Shown here piece by piece: positions 1-9,353 of a stretch of DNA of 52,659 nucleotides. The stretch is from the NCBI GenBank assembly GCA_028697885.1, contig JAQVER010000015.1, forward strand, positions 1-52,659. The letters run 5' to 3'. How positions within the stretch are numbered: the first letter of the stretch is position 1; each line of letters opens with the position of its first letter. The DNA comes from Desulfocapsaceae bacterium (GTDB taxonomy: Bacteria; Desulfobacterota; Desulfobulbia; Desulfobulbales; Desulfocapsaceae). The notes beneath the pieces were generated by a model. The model searched no databases and had not been told where the DNA came from. It saw only the letters and a list, made by a program, of their open reading frames with translations. The position numbers were made by a program, and so were the translations under genes.

Positions 1-487
1 CAAAGGCATATGGGGAAAGGCGGGTGGAGAGCATGATGGAAATAACAAAGATCAGAACTAAGAAAAGCACGGCACCTGGTCCACCAATCACTGAACGCAA
101 CAGATCCAGAACAGCCTTTCCAAGAAAACCACCTGCGTCTACACTCACAAGGCCCTGCAATGACAGAGAAGAAAAGAGCCCGCAGGCAGCAATAACCGCA
201 CCGGTCAAACCCGCCGTTATCTGCGGCAAACGATCAAAGGTCATGCGGGGACCAAAAAAAAGAAAAGAACAGAAAAGAAGAAGCGCATCCAGCAAATAGG
301 CGCCCACACCGATAAAGTCCACGAAAAACCGACTAAGAATCCGGCCCAATTCACCACCCCAGTTTGGGCCGGCAGACAAAGATGTGGACAACAGACTGAT
401 AAGAAGAAAACAAGAAAGAAAAATCCCACAAACAGCAACCGCTTCCTGTTTCAGCCCAGGCCTTGTCTTGATTGGTGTTTGATTCAT
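1..487 (-). CDS. ftsK: DNA translocase FtsK, N-terminal membrane part (partial)
   Basis: This is the first 162 codons of a gene that runs off the left edge of the window. I translated it directly from the minus strand, starting at the ATG at 487. The protein begins with a short basic segment (MNQTPIKTRPGLKQE). It then has a hydrophobic helix, a loop with PNWGGELGRILSRFF, and further membrane helices at about residues 60-85, 90-110 and 140-160. That is the four-helix 4TM domain of FtsK/SpoIIIE, which anchors the hexameric DNA pump at the division septum. The motor and gamma domains would lie outside the window. It follows nusB by 13 bp on the same strand, so it probably belongs to the nusB transcript. 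Identification rests on the 4TM pattern alone. Confidence 0.75.
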   Translation of the reverse strand, partial: MNQTPIKTRPGLKQEAVAVCGIFLSCFLLISLLSTSLSAGPNWGGELGRILSRFFVDFIGVGAYLLDALLLFCSFLFFGPRMTFDRLPQITAGLTGAVIAACGLFSSLSLQGLVSVDAGGFLGKAVLDLLRSVIGGPGAVLFLVLIFVISIMLSTRLSPYAF

Positions 488-500
488 GAGGAGGGGCAGG

Positions 501-1037
501 TCACTTTTTTACAGACGGCTCAGAGTCATCCTTCGTCACTTCGTCTCTTTCGCCCGTCATTTTTTGGCGATCTTTATCTTGAGCAACCTTGAGTTCTCCC
601 TGGCCGGGAATACTGCTGCGGATCACAACGCGCACCGCATCAAGGATGCCATTAACAAAGGGAGGCGATTCTTCTGTTCCATACCTTTTGGCGATCTCCA
701 CCGCCTCATTGATGACCACTTGATCTGGAGCATCTTCACTGAACAGCATCTCATAGACTGCGATACGCAAAAGATTTCTATCAGTGAGGGCAATCCTTTC
801 CATACGCCAGTTACTCGCACTTTCCCTTATCAAGGTGTCAATACGCTCAAGATGGAGCATAGTCCCCCGCAGCAACTCAAGGGCGTAGGGGAGTGCCAAT
901 TTCTGTACCGAATAAAGGGCACAAAACCGTTCAAAACGTGCATCAAAATCCTCTTGCAACTGAACACCATCAGGAAAAAACTCCTCCTGAAAAAGAAACT
1001 GCATAGCAGCCTCACGTGATTTTCGACGTATTCCCAT
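501..1037 (-). CDS. nusB: Transcription antitermination factor NusB
   Basis: NusB binds boxA RNA together with ribosomal protein S10 and supports antitermination on rRNA operons. The 178-residue product opens with MGIRRKSREAAMQFLFQ. It has the family's all-helical pattern and the C-terminal signature NEAVEIAKRYGTEES followed by FVNGILDAV. I prefer the ATG at 1037, because the alternative at 1049 is a TTG and NusB proteins normally start close to the RRKSRE motif. A polar tail of about 30 residues (from about residue 145 on) extends beyond the usual NusB end. The position downstream of ribH matches the common ribH-nusB arrangement. The 170 bp between them may hold a separate promoter. Confidence 0.93.
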   Translation of the reverse strand: MGIRRKSREAAMQFLFQEEFFPDGVQLQEDFDARFERFCALYSVQKLALPYALELLRGTMLHLERIDTLIRESASNWRMERIALTDRNLLRIAVYEMLFSEDAPDQVVINEAVEIAKRYGTEESPPFVNGILDAVRVVIRSSIPGQGELKVAQDKDRQKMTGERDEVTKDDSEPSVKK

Positions 1038-1207
1038 AGAATAAAACAATGAAGTGCAAAAGGTTAATCAATATTGTTACGTAATGTTATAGATATTGAA
1101 TTATTCAACCACAAATCAGTTAAGATACCGTCAATAACGACGAATTTCTTATGCCTATAAAGTATGTTGTGGTGATTGATACAACCTGTTTTCAATAGAT
1201 AAAGCAA

Positions 1208-1675
1208 TTACTGAAGGTTAACAAGCAGGTTCGCCATTTCAATAGCAGCAACCGCAACCTCTGCGCCCTTATTTCCCGCCTTGGTGCCGGACCGTTCAAT
1301 GGCCTGCTCAATGGTTTCCGTGGTCAACACACCAAAAAGGACAGGCACACCTGTCTCCAGACCGACCTGGGCAGAACCCTTGGAAACCTCATTGACCACC
1401 ACATCAAAATGGGGGGTAGCACCACGAATGACCACACCAAGACAGATCACAGCATCATACTTCTGAGACGAGGCCATTTTCTTGGCAATAAGGGGAATCT
1501 CAAAAGCACCGGGAACCCGGGCGACATCGATATCTTCCTCCAAAGCTCCAGAACGGACCAGAGTATCAAGAGCTCCTTCCAATAACTTCTCCGAAATAAA
1601 AGAATTAAACCGGGCGACAATAATTGCGAATTTTTTTCCGTCCGCCTTCAGGTTTCCTTCAATCATGTTTGCCAT
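1208..1675 (-). CDS. ribH: 6,7-dimethyl-8-ribityllumazine synthase
   Basis: Condenses 5-amino-6-ribitylamino-uracil with dihydroxybutanone phosphate, the penultimate step of riboflavin synthesis. The enzyme usually forms pentamers or 60-mer capsids. The 155-residue protein has the diagnostic blocks [40 protein letters not shown] and [14 protein letters not shown]. The catalytic His is in PHFD. I chose the ATG at 1675 (MANMIEG) because a GAAGGTG ribosome-binding sequence lies just upstream and family members start near there. It follows ribBA by 72 bp on the same strand and completes the ribE-ribBA-ribH order. Confidence 0.96.
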   Translation of the reverse strand: MANMIEGNLKADGKKFAIIVARFNSFISEKLLEGALDTLVRSGALEEDIDVARVPGAFEIPLIAKKMASSQKYDAVICLGVVIRGATPHFDVVVNEVSKGSAQVGLETGVPVLFGVLTTETIEQAIERSGTKAGNKGAEVAVAAIEMANLLVNLQ

Positions 1676-1747
1676 AGCATTTTCACCTTCATTACTTGTA
1701 TATAGAGAGTGGCCTCCCAAAAGAAAGAGGCATTTATTTTACCGGTT

Positions 1748-2962
1748 TTATTCATCTTCAACTTCCATCAGATGCCCCATCCGGTCCCGCTTACACTGCA
1801 AGTAGCTTCTATTCTCCACACTGGCCGCCATCTCAATGGGGAAGCGTTCCACCACCTCAATACCATAGCCCTCAAGGCCGATGATTTTCTTTGGATTATT
1901 TGTAAGCAGGCTCATTTTTCTGACCCCGAGATCACGGAGAATCTGAGCCCCGATACCATAATCACGGAGATCGGCCTTAAAACCTAAATGGATATTGGCC
2001 TCAACTGTATCCATCCCCTCTTCATCCTGGAGATTATACGCCTTCAATTTATTAACAAGGCCAATACCCCGCCCTTCCTGCCGCATATAGAGCAGAACTC
2101 CAGTGCCTTCCTGGTCAATCATTCGCATTGCTGCATGCAACTGTGACCCACAGTCGCAACGGGCCGAACCAAAGACATCTCCGGTAAGACATTCGGAATG
2201 AACGCGGACCAACACCTTCTTCTCTGGATCAATCTGTCCTTTCACCAGGGCAATATGTTCAAGACTGTCCACGTCATTCGTATAAACCACTGCTCTGAAT
2301 TCACCAGCATGTTCGGTGGGCACCCGAGTTTCAACCGCGCGATGCACCAGAATATCCTCACGCAGGCGATAGGCGACCAGATCAGCAATGGTGGCAATCT
2401 TCAGATCATGTTCCTCAGCAAACTTCTCCAGATCAGGCATCCTGGACATGGTTCCATCGTCATTCATGATCTCACAGATTACCCCTGCCGTCCTGCAACC
2501 CGCGAGACGGGCAAGATCCACCGATCCTTCAGTCTGGCCGAGACGAACCAACACCCCGCCCGCCCGGGCTCGTAGCGGAAAAACATGACCGGGATTGACC
2601 AGATCATAAGGCTTGACATCAGGCGCAACCGCAACTTGGATGGTACGAGCTCGATCCGCTGCCGAGATACCGGTAGACACCCCGGTGCGGGCCTCGATAC
2701 TGATAGTAAAGCCGGTTCCGAAGGGACACGTGTTTTCACTTACCATCATCGGCAGCTGCAGCTTGTCCACAAGGTCCGGACTCAGCGTTAAACATATCAA
2801 CCCGCGACCATACTTAGCCATGAAATTAATGGCCTCAGGGGTCACCGCCTCAGCGGCCATACAGAGGTCTCCCTCATTTTCCCTATCTTCATCGTCAACC
2901 AAGATAACCATCTTACCGGCTTTGATATCTTGTATTACTTCCTCAATTGGACTTACTGCCAT
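1748..2962 (-). CDS. ribBA: Bifunctional 3,4-dihydroxy-2-butanone-4-phosphate synthase / GTP cyclohydrolase II
   Basis: A fusion enzyme supplying both precursors of riboflavin. The N-terminal half (about residues 1-200) is DHBP synthase with the acidic metal site [10 protein letters not shown]. The C-terminal half (about 205-395) is GTP cyclohydrolase II, with the zinc ligands in [11 protein letters not shown] and the catalytic block [10 protein letters not shown]. The length of 404 residues is normal. I used the ATG at 2962 (MAVSP) rather than the TTG two codons upstream. Both halves retain their key residues, so it should be functional. It lies between ribE and ribH. Confidence 0.97.
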   Translation of the reverse strand: MAVSPIEEVIQDIKAGKMVILVDDEDRENEGDLCMAAEAVTPEAINFMAKYGRGLICLTLSPDLVDKLQLPMMVSENTCPFGTGFTISIEARTGVSTGISAADRARTIQVAVAPDVKPYDLVNPGHVFPLRARAGGVLVRLGQTEGSVDLARLAGCRTAGVICEIMNDDGTMSRMPDLEKFAEEHDLKIATIADLVAYRLREDILVHRAVETRVPTEHAGEFRAVVYTNDVDSLEHIALVKGQIDPEKKVLVRVHSECLTGDVFGSARCDCGSQLHAAMRMIDQEGTGVLLYMRQEGRGIGLVNKLKAYNLQDEEGMDTVEANIHLGFKADLRDYGIGAQILRDLGVRKMSLLTNNPKKIIGLEGYGIEVVERFPIEMAASVENRSYLQCKRDRMGHLMEVEDE

Positions 2963-3149
2963 GATCAAGTACCTTGCGTTAAAATAAACTATCCCTCACT
3001 CCTTCATCCAAGAAGGAGCATTTAGGAGCCATTACGGAAAACATTTGCCCCACTTATCTTTTTACGATTATTTCGTTGCGGCTCCAGATGCCGCTTTACT
3101 TACTCAGATGGTTATTTTTTTATTGCAGCCGCTTAGCATCAAAAGGGCA

Positions 3150-3809
3150 TCAAAAAAAACCATGTTCTGCCAGGAAGGCAGGATTAATTGTTCCTTGTTC
3201 CGGTGTGGAAGAAGCAGAGGGCTGAATAGCAAGGAGCTTTTCCACATATTTACCGATAATATCCACCTCAATATTCACCCGACTACCGATCTTCAAGAGA
3301 CCAAGAGTGCTCACCTGCAAGGTATGCGGAATAATCGAGACCTCAAATCGTCCCGCACTGCAACTGTTCACAGTCAAACTGACCCCATCAATGGTGACCG
3401 ATCCTTTTTCAATCACATAGCGATTCCATTGCTCAGGCAAGGAAAAAGAAAAAAGGGTAAAGGCCCCTGTGGTGCGTCGTTCCCGCACGGTGGCGACACA
3501 ATCAACATGACCTGAGACGATATGCCCTCCCAACCTGTCGGATACACGCAAGGCTCGTTCCATGTTGACCGAGCCACCAACGCCAAGTTCTCCAAGCGTG
3601 GTACGCGTCAAGGACTCTGGAGACACATCCACGGTAAAACGACGGCCCTGGATGCCATAGGCCGTCAGACAGACACCACTGACAGCAATAGACTCCCCTT
3701 CTTCCGGATCAGCGATATCGAATCCGGCCTCAAGATCAAAGGCCAAGCCACCACCAGTGGTTCGTCTCCCGCGCAATATACCAGTACCCGCGACAATGCC
3801 TGTAAACAT
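3150..3809 (-). CDS. ribE: Riboflavin synthase, alpha subunit
   Basis: Dismutates two lumazine molecules to riboflavin and the pyrimidinedione. It carries two lumazine-binding barrel repeats of about 95 residues: the first begins MFTGIVAGTG, the second begins with GGHIVSGHVD, and VTIDGVSLTVN falls in the second repeat. After the normal end near KLLAIQ there is an extra tail of about 22 residues that I cannot assign. It is the promoter-proximal gene of the riboflavin block. ribD is not present here. The 115 bp upstream do not show a recognisable FMN riboswitch, so regulation is unclear. Confidence 0.95.
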   Translation of the reverse strand: MFTGIVAGTGILRGRRTTGGGLAFDLEAGFDIADPEEGESIAVSGVCLTAYGIQGRRFTVDVSPESLTRTTLGELGVGGSVNMERALRVSDRLGGHIVSGHVDCVATVRERRTTGAFTLFSFSLPEQWNRYVIEKGSVTIDGVSLTVNSCSAGRFEVSIIPHTLQVSTLGLLKIGSRVNIEVDIIGKYVEKLLAIQPSASSTPEQGTINPAFLAEHGFF

Positions 3810-3924
3810 GATCTACCCCTGAGCCTTTATGCAAAAATGGCTACAACCTTGAAATACCATGAGCGACATAAGGACGAAATAATCCGAGATGTAATGGTTC
3901 TTTCGGAACTTCCCCTGACCTGTT

Positions 3925-4521
3925 TCAGACTGCTTCTTCCAGCGCCTGTGCCTTTTTGAGAAAACGCTCGGCAATATTATTGTGTTTATACCTGGCATGG
4001 ATGGAAGCGATCGTCCGGTACGCATCGGCAGCAGTGGCCTTATCACCCGCTTCAATATGGATGTCAACCATCAACTCCAAGGTCTCCACGGCCCCCTTGG
4101 GATTGTTATTGCGATTATATGATTCCAGTAGATCAAAACAGAGCTTAACGGCCTCAGGATACTGCTTTAATCCCTGATGCACCAGAACAAGCTGTTTTGA
4201 AAGGGCCATAAGGCTCATGGGATCATCATTTTTTTCACAGATATCCCAAGCCCGCTGATAATGGGCCAGTGCCTTCTCATATTCTGCACGCTGCAGACAG
4301 ATATTACCCAGTTGATTAGAGGCATTGGCAATCCCGTTCTCGTCGCCCTTTTCCTCAAAAGCGAGGAGAGCATTATGGAAAGCAAGGGCAGCCTGGGCCA
4401 GTTCGTTCTTTTCTAAAAATTCCTTTCCTTCGTCATATTGAGCCTGGGCAGGATCAGAGGATTTTTTTTTCTGAGCCACCGGGGCGATATTTTGAATGGG
4501 TTGTAAAGTGGTCTTGGTCAT
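3925..4521 (-). CDS. TPR-repeat protein
   Basis: A soluble 198-residue protein with no signal peptide. After a low-complexity N-terminus (about residues 1-30) it has about four helix-turn-helix TPR units. One contains NQLGNICLQRAEYEKALAHY and another KATAADAYRTIASIHARY. TPR arrays are protein-interaction scaffolds, and nothing indicates a partner. Its ATG overlaps the stop codon of the upstream gene in an ATGA arrangement (4518-4521), so translation is probably coupled to the HEAT-repeat gene. A third gene of the cluster, at 5697, is also a TPR protein, which suggests a common complex. The specific function is unknown. Confidence 0.8.
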   Translation of the reverse strand: MTKTTLQPIQNIAPVAQKKKSSDPAQAQYDEGKEFLEKNELAQAALAFHNALLAFEEKGDENGIANASNQLGNICLQRAEYEKALAHYQRAWDICEKNDDPMSLMALSKQLVLVHQGLKQYPEAVKLCFDLLESYNRNNNPKGAVETLELMVDIHIEAGDKATAADAYRTIASIHARYKHNNIAERFLKKAQALEEAV

Positions 4522-5654
4522 GGTTGAACATCTCCTTCATGAATCCTGGCCACAGCCTCCCGGGCCAAGGCTGAAACGGTATAGTTGATACATTTTGCAT
4601 CTTCCCAGATCGACAACTCCGCCATATCCTCAGTGAGCGGCATCAGCTGGATCGCAGCCTCTGTTGCCTTGATACGGCCCAACAGACGAGCAATCTGACC
4701 GCGCATGGCAGGATCGGGATGACTCATAAAATGAAACAGGTTGAAAAAAGGGGTTTCACGGATCAGATCCGGACGCACCCTGGCAATTTTATTCAACGCC
4801 CAGATAACCTGGAGCTGTGTGGAACTATCCCCCATATAATTCAGAAGATGGCGGGTAAAGGCTCCAAAAATATCGGTCCGCCCGGAAATGATCTCACCCA
4901 GGGTTTCCACCATACCCCAAGGGGTGGCAGCAGAATCGGAACAGGCCTCAAAAAGCCGATGAATGAGCTCAGAGACCTGGCCGGGTTCCCTGGTGGCAAC
5001 CCGGGAACATACCTGACCGATAATCCAGGCAATCCGCCATCGCTGTGCCTCGTCCGGCTGATACAACAATCGTTGCAACAGACGCAGGGTCTTCTTGTCA
5101 TCAAAACAGAGGCGGACAAGGGTATCAATATCGCCAATATCAGTATACCGCTTCACATCCTGCTTGGTGGCCTTGGCTTTCTTCCGTTTGGGATCAAGAA
5201 CAGGCTCTATAGCAATGGGTTCCTGTTTTGATTCACCATTCAACTCACGGGCCTGGGCAGCTTTTTTTTCTTTAACCCGTTTGGAAATTTCGGTGATAGC
5301 TGTATGCAGACGAACAAAATAAAGCACCCCTCGCACTGGTCGGCCATCAATATTTTTGGTATTGACAACCTGATGAGTCAACTCATCATAATCTTCCACC
5401 CGGCCAGTCAGATAATCATCCTCAGGCAGCAGGTCCCAGGCAAAATCCCAGTTGTTATCACAAGCCAGTACCAGAGTTTCCACAATGGCCGACCCGATAT
5501 TATGGCCAGTGGGATCGCAGCTATAAACCGCACCACACTCGCAACGCCCCACCTTAAACTCATGCATCTTCCGTTCTATACCATCCGTTGCCCTTCCTAC
5601 TTTCTGGCCGCAGAAGGGACACCACGGTGGTGTTGTTAATCGTTGTTTACTCAT
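4518..5654 (-). CDS. DVU0298-like protein: N-terminal zinc ribbon plus HEAT-type repeats
   Basis: A 378-residue cytoplasmic protein. The N-terminus has two cysteine pairs, PWCPFCGQKVG and GRCECGAVYSC, which form a probable zinc ribbon. A conserved block follows (GHNIGSAIVETLVLACDNNWDFAWDLLP), then a charged linker near residues 135-165. From about residue 190 to the end there are helical repeats of HEAT type, for example MSHPDPAMRGQIARLLGRIK. It resembles the family I know as DVU0298 from sulfate-reducing bacteria; that match is from memory. Its role is unknown, but its coupling to the TPR gene suggests a scaffold or adaptor. Confidence 0.7.
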   Translation of the reverse strand: MSKQRLTTPPWCPFCGQKVGRATDGIERKMHEFKVGRCECGAVYSCDPTGHNIGSAIVETLVLACDNNWDFAWDLLPEDDYLTGRVEDYDELTHQVVNTKNIDGRPVRGVLYFVRLHTAITEISKRVKEKKAAQARELNGESKQEPIAIEPVLDPKRKKAKATKQDVKRYTDIGDIDTLVRLCFDDKKTLRLLQRLLYQPDEAQRWRIAWIIGQVCSRVATREPGQVSELIHRLFEACSDSAATPWGMVETLGEIISGRTDIFGAFTRHLLNYMGDSSTQLQVIWALNKIARVRPDLIRETPFFNLFHFMSHPDPAMRGQIARLLGRIKATEAAIQLMPLTEDMAELSIWEDAKCINYTVSALAREAVARIHEGDVQP

Positions 5655-5696
5655 ATCAATTCATTGCTGCTCGTGCGTTATCTTGCGGGAACCCCA

Positions 5697-6332
5697 TTAT
5701 GCCAATTCTTGATTCAGTCGATTCGCAAAATTGGGATCCACAGAATAGCCTAGTTCGCTGGCCTTTTCCAAATGTTCCTTAGCCAACGCGAACTCTCCAC
5801 TGAAGAAAAGAGCCACAGCCAGATTATTCTGACCAAGAGGGGAATCAGGATCAAGCTCCACTCCTTTACGTGCCGCCTTGAGAGCCCGTTCATCCTCACC
5901 TTTCATGGTCAGTACCGAAGTCAGATTCATCCATACTGTTGCCAGCTTTGGGTTATACTGAATAGCCTTATCATATGCCGCTATGGCCTTATCAAGTTCG
6001 TTGCGCTGCTGCCAGATCAAGCCCATATTGGCATGGGCCTGAGCAGTCTCGGGCATGACCCTGATCGCCTCTTCATTCAACTCCTGGGCCTTGGCCAGAT
6101 CACCCTTGCCAAAATAAATGGCCCCAAGGTTAATCATACTCTCACCGCTCATAGGATCAATGGCAATGGCCCGCTCAAGCATCTTGATGGCATCATCCAC
6201 CCGACCGGCTTTCAAATAAACCAGTCCCAGATGATGATGAGCCATCACGTTATTAGGATTCTGCTGACATTTTTTCTCAAATTCTTCAATGATCTTTGGT
6301 AAATTTTCCTGCAACTCTTCTGGTTCTGACAT
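5697..6332 (-). CDS. TPR-repeat protein
   Basis: A soluble 211-residue protein made almost entirely of TPR units: NVMAHHHLGLVYLKAGRVDD, ESMINLGAIYFGKGDLAKAQ, QAHANMGLIWQQRNELDK, ATVWMNLTSVLTMKGEDE and SPLGQNNLAVALFFSGEF. Spacing is the usual 34 residues, giving about five repeats. No catalytic domain is visible. It is the first gene of the TPR / HEAT-zinc / TPR cluster on the minus strand, 42 bp ahead of the zinc/HEAT gene, so the three are probably cotranscribed. The function is not identifiable from sequence. Confidence 0.82.
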   Translation of the reverse strand: MSEPEELQENLPKIIEEFEKKCQQNPNNVMAHHHLGLVYLKAGRVDDAIKMLERAIAIDPMSGESMINLGAIYFGKGDLAKAQELNEEAIRVMPETAQAHANMGLIWQQRNELDKAIAAYDKAIQYNPKLATVWMNLTSVLTMKGEDERALKAARKGVELDPDSPLGQNNLAVALFFSGEFALAKEHLEKASELGYSVDPNFANRLNQELA

Positions 6333-6755
6333 AACGCACCTCTATACTCTCATGAGACAGGCTGCTCTCATCCACAAACATCCGTTTATCAGACACCTGT
6401 ACGACAGCCACCATCTCTATTTTATGGTTACCTTCAACTCACTGCAACAAATCGGACTATTCTTTTTCCAAGTCTTAAAATCGCTTACACTATAGACACC
6501 TTCAACACACTTGCAAGAAGAAAATCCACTCAGCGAGTATTAACAAATAGATAAACGGATTCTATCTGTTACCAAAGAATTCCAATTAGCATATGCAAAA
6601 ATCAAAGAAACAAATAAATACTTCCAGACCATTTTCCATGAACTGTTAAGGAGACAACAAGACGACCCAAGACCGCCCAAAAAGTATCCGCCCCTAGGTA
6701 TAAGTATCCAATACAATATTTTCTCTTAATCAAACAAAATTTCCAGATTTCCCAT
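6333..6755. other. Intergenic region without visible gene
   Basis: This AT-rich stretch of about 420 bp lies between ribF and the TPR gene, both on the minus strand. It should hold the promoter of the TPR cluster and the end of the ribF transcript. I saw no open frame with convincing codon use, no RNA gene and no clear terminator hairpin. Confidence 0.5.
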
Positions 6756-7727
6756 TCAACTATTAAATTTTTCTTCACAGGAAAAAGTTAATTCATTCTG
6801 CTGCACCGCCAACACCTGTTTTGCCTGGACCACATCACGAGCGATCTGAGCGGCAAGCTCCTGAACACCTGAAAACTTCTGCTCTCCACGCAAAAACTGT
6901 AGCAAATTCACCTTGATGGGTTTTCCATATATATCTTGATTAAAATCGAAGATATGGGTCTCAGCGACAAGCTTCTCTTCACCAAAGGTAGGGTTGTAAC
7001 CAATATTCAACACCCCCCCGTAACATTTACCGTCACAGATCACTTGGCTCACATAGACACCGATCTTAGGAATCAGATCTTCCGGCTCCAGATGCAAGTT
7101 GGCCGTGGGAAAGCCTATTTCTTTACTACCGCGCTGCTTGCCGACCTGAACCTCGCCCCGTATCTGGTAATAACGGCCAAGCAACCTTCTAGCGTCAGCC
7201 ATACGCCCTTCCGCTATCAGCTCTCGAACCTTGGACGAACTGACCAGCATCCCGTTCTCATAATGGGCATCTACCACAGTTACCGGGAACCCCTTTTCCT
7301 GCCCCTGTTTTTGCAAAAAATTGATATCACCAGTCCTCCCCTTTCCAAAGGCATAATCATAACCGACCACCAACTCTTTGACTCCTATCCGTCTTCTGAG
7401 AATCTCATCAACAAAATGAACAGCCGACGTGGCAGCAAACTGCAAAGTAAAAGGAACAATCACCAGCACATCAATACCGGCATGGCCGATCAACTCTATT
7501 TTCTGGGCACAGGTGGAAATAAGCTTAATCCCCTCTGGGCGTAGCACCTGTAAAGGATGAGGATCAAAGGTAATAGCAACACTGGTTCCATGATGGCGGT
7601 AAGCCCTTTGCACCACCTCAGCAAACAACATCTGATGACCAAGATGCACCCCGTCAAAATTGCCAATAGTGACGCAGGCATAGGGATAGGTGTTCTCGAT
7701 AGCCTCAAGTTCTCTGAAAATTTCCAT
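6756..7727 (-). CDS. ribF: Bifunctional riboflavin kinase / FAD synthetase
   Basis: Phosphorylates riboflavin to FMN and adenylylates FMN to FAD. The N-terminal nucleotidyltransferase domain (about residues 1-185) has the GNFDGVHLGHQ motif with its HxGH. The C-terminal kinase domain (about 188-310) has the flavokinase signature GFPTANLHL, followed by KIGVYVSQV. Length (323 residues) and both motifs are normal. It stands apart from the rib block, as ribF often does. Its start ATG at 7727 is divergent from the tRNA-Leu promoter. Confidence 0.95.
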   Translation of the reverse strand: MEIFRELEAIENTYPYACVTIGNFDGVHLGHQMLFAEVVQRAYRHHGTSVAITFDPHPLQVLRPEGIKLISTCAQKIELIGHAGIDVLVIVPFTLQFAATSAVHFVDEILRRRIGVKELVVGYDYAFGKGRTGDINFLQKQGQEKGFPVTVVDAHYENGMLVSSSKVRELIAEGRMADARRLLGRYYQIRGEVQVGKQRGSKEIGFPTANLHLEPEDLIPKIGVYVSQVICDGKCYGGVLNIGYNPTFGEEKLVAETHIFDFNQDIYGKPIKVNLLQFLRGEQKFSGVQELAAQIARDVVQAKQVLAVQQNELTFSCEEKFNS

Positions 7728-7773
7728 TACATCCTACTTCCTTCTCTTTTTTTAAACTGCCAGCAAGAAAGTC

Positions 7774-7802
7774 TTGACAAAAATCGTCCAGACAAGCATA
7801 TT
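7774..7802 (+). promoter_or_regulatory. Sigma-70-type promoter of tRNA-Leu
   Basis: A perfect -35 box TTGACA (7774-7779) is followed, after exactly 17 bp, by a -10-like CATATT (7797-7802). This lies 12 bp before the tRNA-Leu gene, as expected for a stable-RNA promoter. Confidence 0.7.
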
Positions 7803-7814
7803 GGACATCGTTGT

Positions 7815-7900
7815 GCCGTAGTGGCGGAATGGCAGACGCGCTAGGTTCAGGTCCTAGTGAGGGTTTCCTCGTGGAAGTTCGAGTCTTCTCTACGGTACCA
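7815..7900 (+). tRNA. tRNA-Leu (anticodon CAG)
   Basis: An 86-nt class II tRNA including an encoded CCA end. The acceptor stem pairs GCCGTAG with CTACGGT, with one G-T at the end. The anticodon arm CTAGG-TTCAGGT-CCTAG gives anticodon CAG. A long variable arm and a T-arm containing GTTCGAG follow. It has its own promoter upstream and a terminator downstream, so it is an independent unit. Confidence 0.93.
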
Positions 7901-7908
7901 AATTGATT

Positions 7909-7946
7909 AAAGGGTTACGATCTGTAAAGGTTGTAACCCTTTTTTT
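7909..7946 (+). terminator. Rho-independent terminator after tRNA-Leu
   Basis: The 10-bp stem AAAGGGTTAC / GTAACCCTTT (7909-7918 and 7933-7942) runs into a T-rich tract. It ends the tRNA-Leu transcript. Confidence 0.85.
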
Positions 7947-8199
7947 ATTTCCATCCTCTTCCCCGCTCGCTCAATCTTCAATCTACAAAAAATCTTCCGC
8001 AGATACACCCCCTGCCGTATAGCATGAAACGCTCTTTCCCGCAATCCTGATGAACTCCCCTGCCCTCTACCTCCGACAAAACGCCTCCAACCGAAACCCA
8101 CTATTTGCCAAATCAATATTCAATGGGTAAAGTGCAGGTTACCAAAATACCACCTATCTCACCATTTTCCACAAGCTCTTTTATTTTCTCGGAATAGAT

Positions 8200-9102
8200 A
8201 TGGTTTTTCAGACTGAAACGACACCAGATCACCATATCCTTACGACCAACCAGAAAGAGACAGCGGCCACCTGGTCCTTGGTACTTTCAGCGGTCCAGAT
8301 TCCGCACCATATTCACTCTGTCAACAACACCTGGCAGCTTTGGGTACCCGCTGACAATGAGCTGAGAGCAATCTATGAGCTGGAAAGCTACTTCACAGAA
8401 AATAAAGACTGGCCTCCTCCCCCGCCGTCTCCAGACAATGACTTCACCCCCCTGCTGCAACCTCCGACCCTCCTCCTTGTCGGCAGCTTAATCCTCTTCT
8501 TTTCCATAACCGGTCCCTGGGAGGACCATTCCCTCTGGTTTGTACAAGGCGAGGGAAACGGCCAACGCATACTCCAGGATAGAGAATGGTGGCGCCTGGT
8601 AACCGCCCTTACCTTACATGCCAATACTGTACACCTCCTGAGCAACTGTTTCATTGGAGGGTGGCTCACTCATTTTTTCTGCCGCATTACCGGCACCGGG
8701 CTTGGACTCTTCTTCCTACTTTTCACTGCCGGTTGTGGAAACCTGATCAACGTCCTTATTCATGGCCCGAATCATACTTTTGTCGGATTTTCAACGGCCG
8801 TATTTGCTGTCATTGGCATGCTGGCCGTCCTCACACACCGGGCCCGAAAAAAAATCACCGGCTATCACTTTCTCATCCCCGTCATGGCAGGGACCGCGCT
8901 GCTGGCCATATTGGGTAGTTCGGGTGAACACACTGACCTTGGCGCCCATCTTTTCGGACTGCTCTGCGGGCTGATCTTTGGACACATCCTGGGAAGCGAA
9001 CCGCTCCACAGCATGCGCCACTCCCTTGTAACCCAATGTATATTCTTCCTCCTTTTTCTCACCCTGCTGCTAGGCAGCTGGATGCTGGCCCTCCACCCAT
9101 AA
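8200..9102 (+). CDS. Rhomboid-family intramembrane serine protease
   Basis: A 300-residue membrane protein. A soluble N-terminal domain (about residues 1-80) is followed by six or seven membrane helices. The rhomboid catalytic serine is in GFSTAVFAVIG (about residue 197) and the catalytic histidine is in TDLGAHLFG (about residue 248). The conserved L1-region WWRLVTALTLHANTVHLLSN is also present. Rhomboids cleave transmembrane substrates inside the bilayer, and the substrate here is unknown. The stretch before the first helix is reminiscent of the cytoplasmic domain of GlpG-like proteins. It stands alone on the plus strand, about 250 bp ahead of hflK, another membrane-proteolysis gene. Confidence 0.9.
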   Translation: MVFQTETTPDHHILTTNQKETAATWSLVLSAVQIPHHIHSVNNTWQLWVPADNELRAIYELESYFTENKDWPPPPPSPDNDFTPLLQPPTLLLVGSLILFFSITGPWEDHSLWFVQGEGNGQRILQDREWWRLVTALTLHANTVHLLSNCFIGGWLTHFFCRITGTGLGLFFLLFTAGCGNLINVLIHGPNHTFVGFSTAVFAVIGMLAVLTHRARKKITGYHFLIPVMAGTALLAILGSSGEHTDLGAHLFGLLCGLIFGHILGSEPLHSMRHSLVTQCIFFLLFLTLLLGSWMLALHP

Positions 9103-9353
9103 CCATACGACCAAGTTTCCTTGACAATATGAATTATCCTTGTATGTTAAGGACTCTGATCATTTCATCACAGCTCTTACCTTATTTAAGGATCTCAATT
9201 GTTCCGTGATTTTTAACTAACGGTTTCCTCAAATATTTATCGTTTTGATTTGCAATCCTTCAGGAAAGACTTAGCCTTTACGAACGTTTTTTCCCACAAG
9301 ATAACAGAACAGACATCACTCCCACTCTACAGCCAAAACAGGAGAACAACCTT

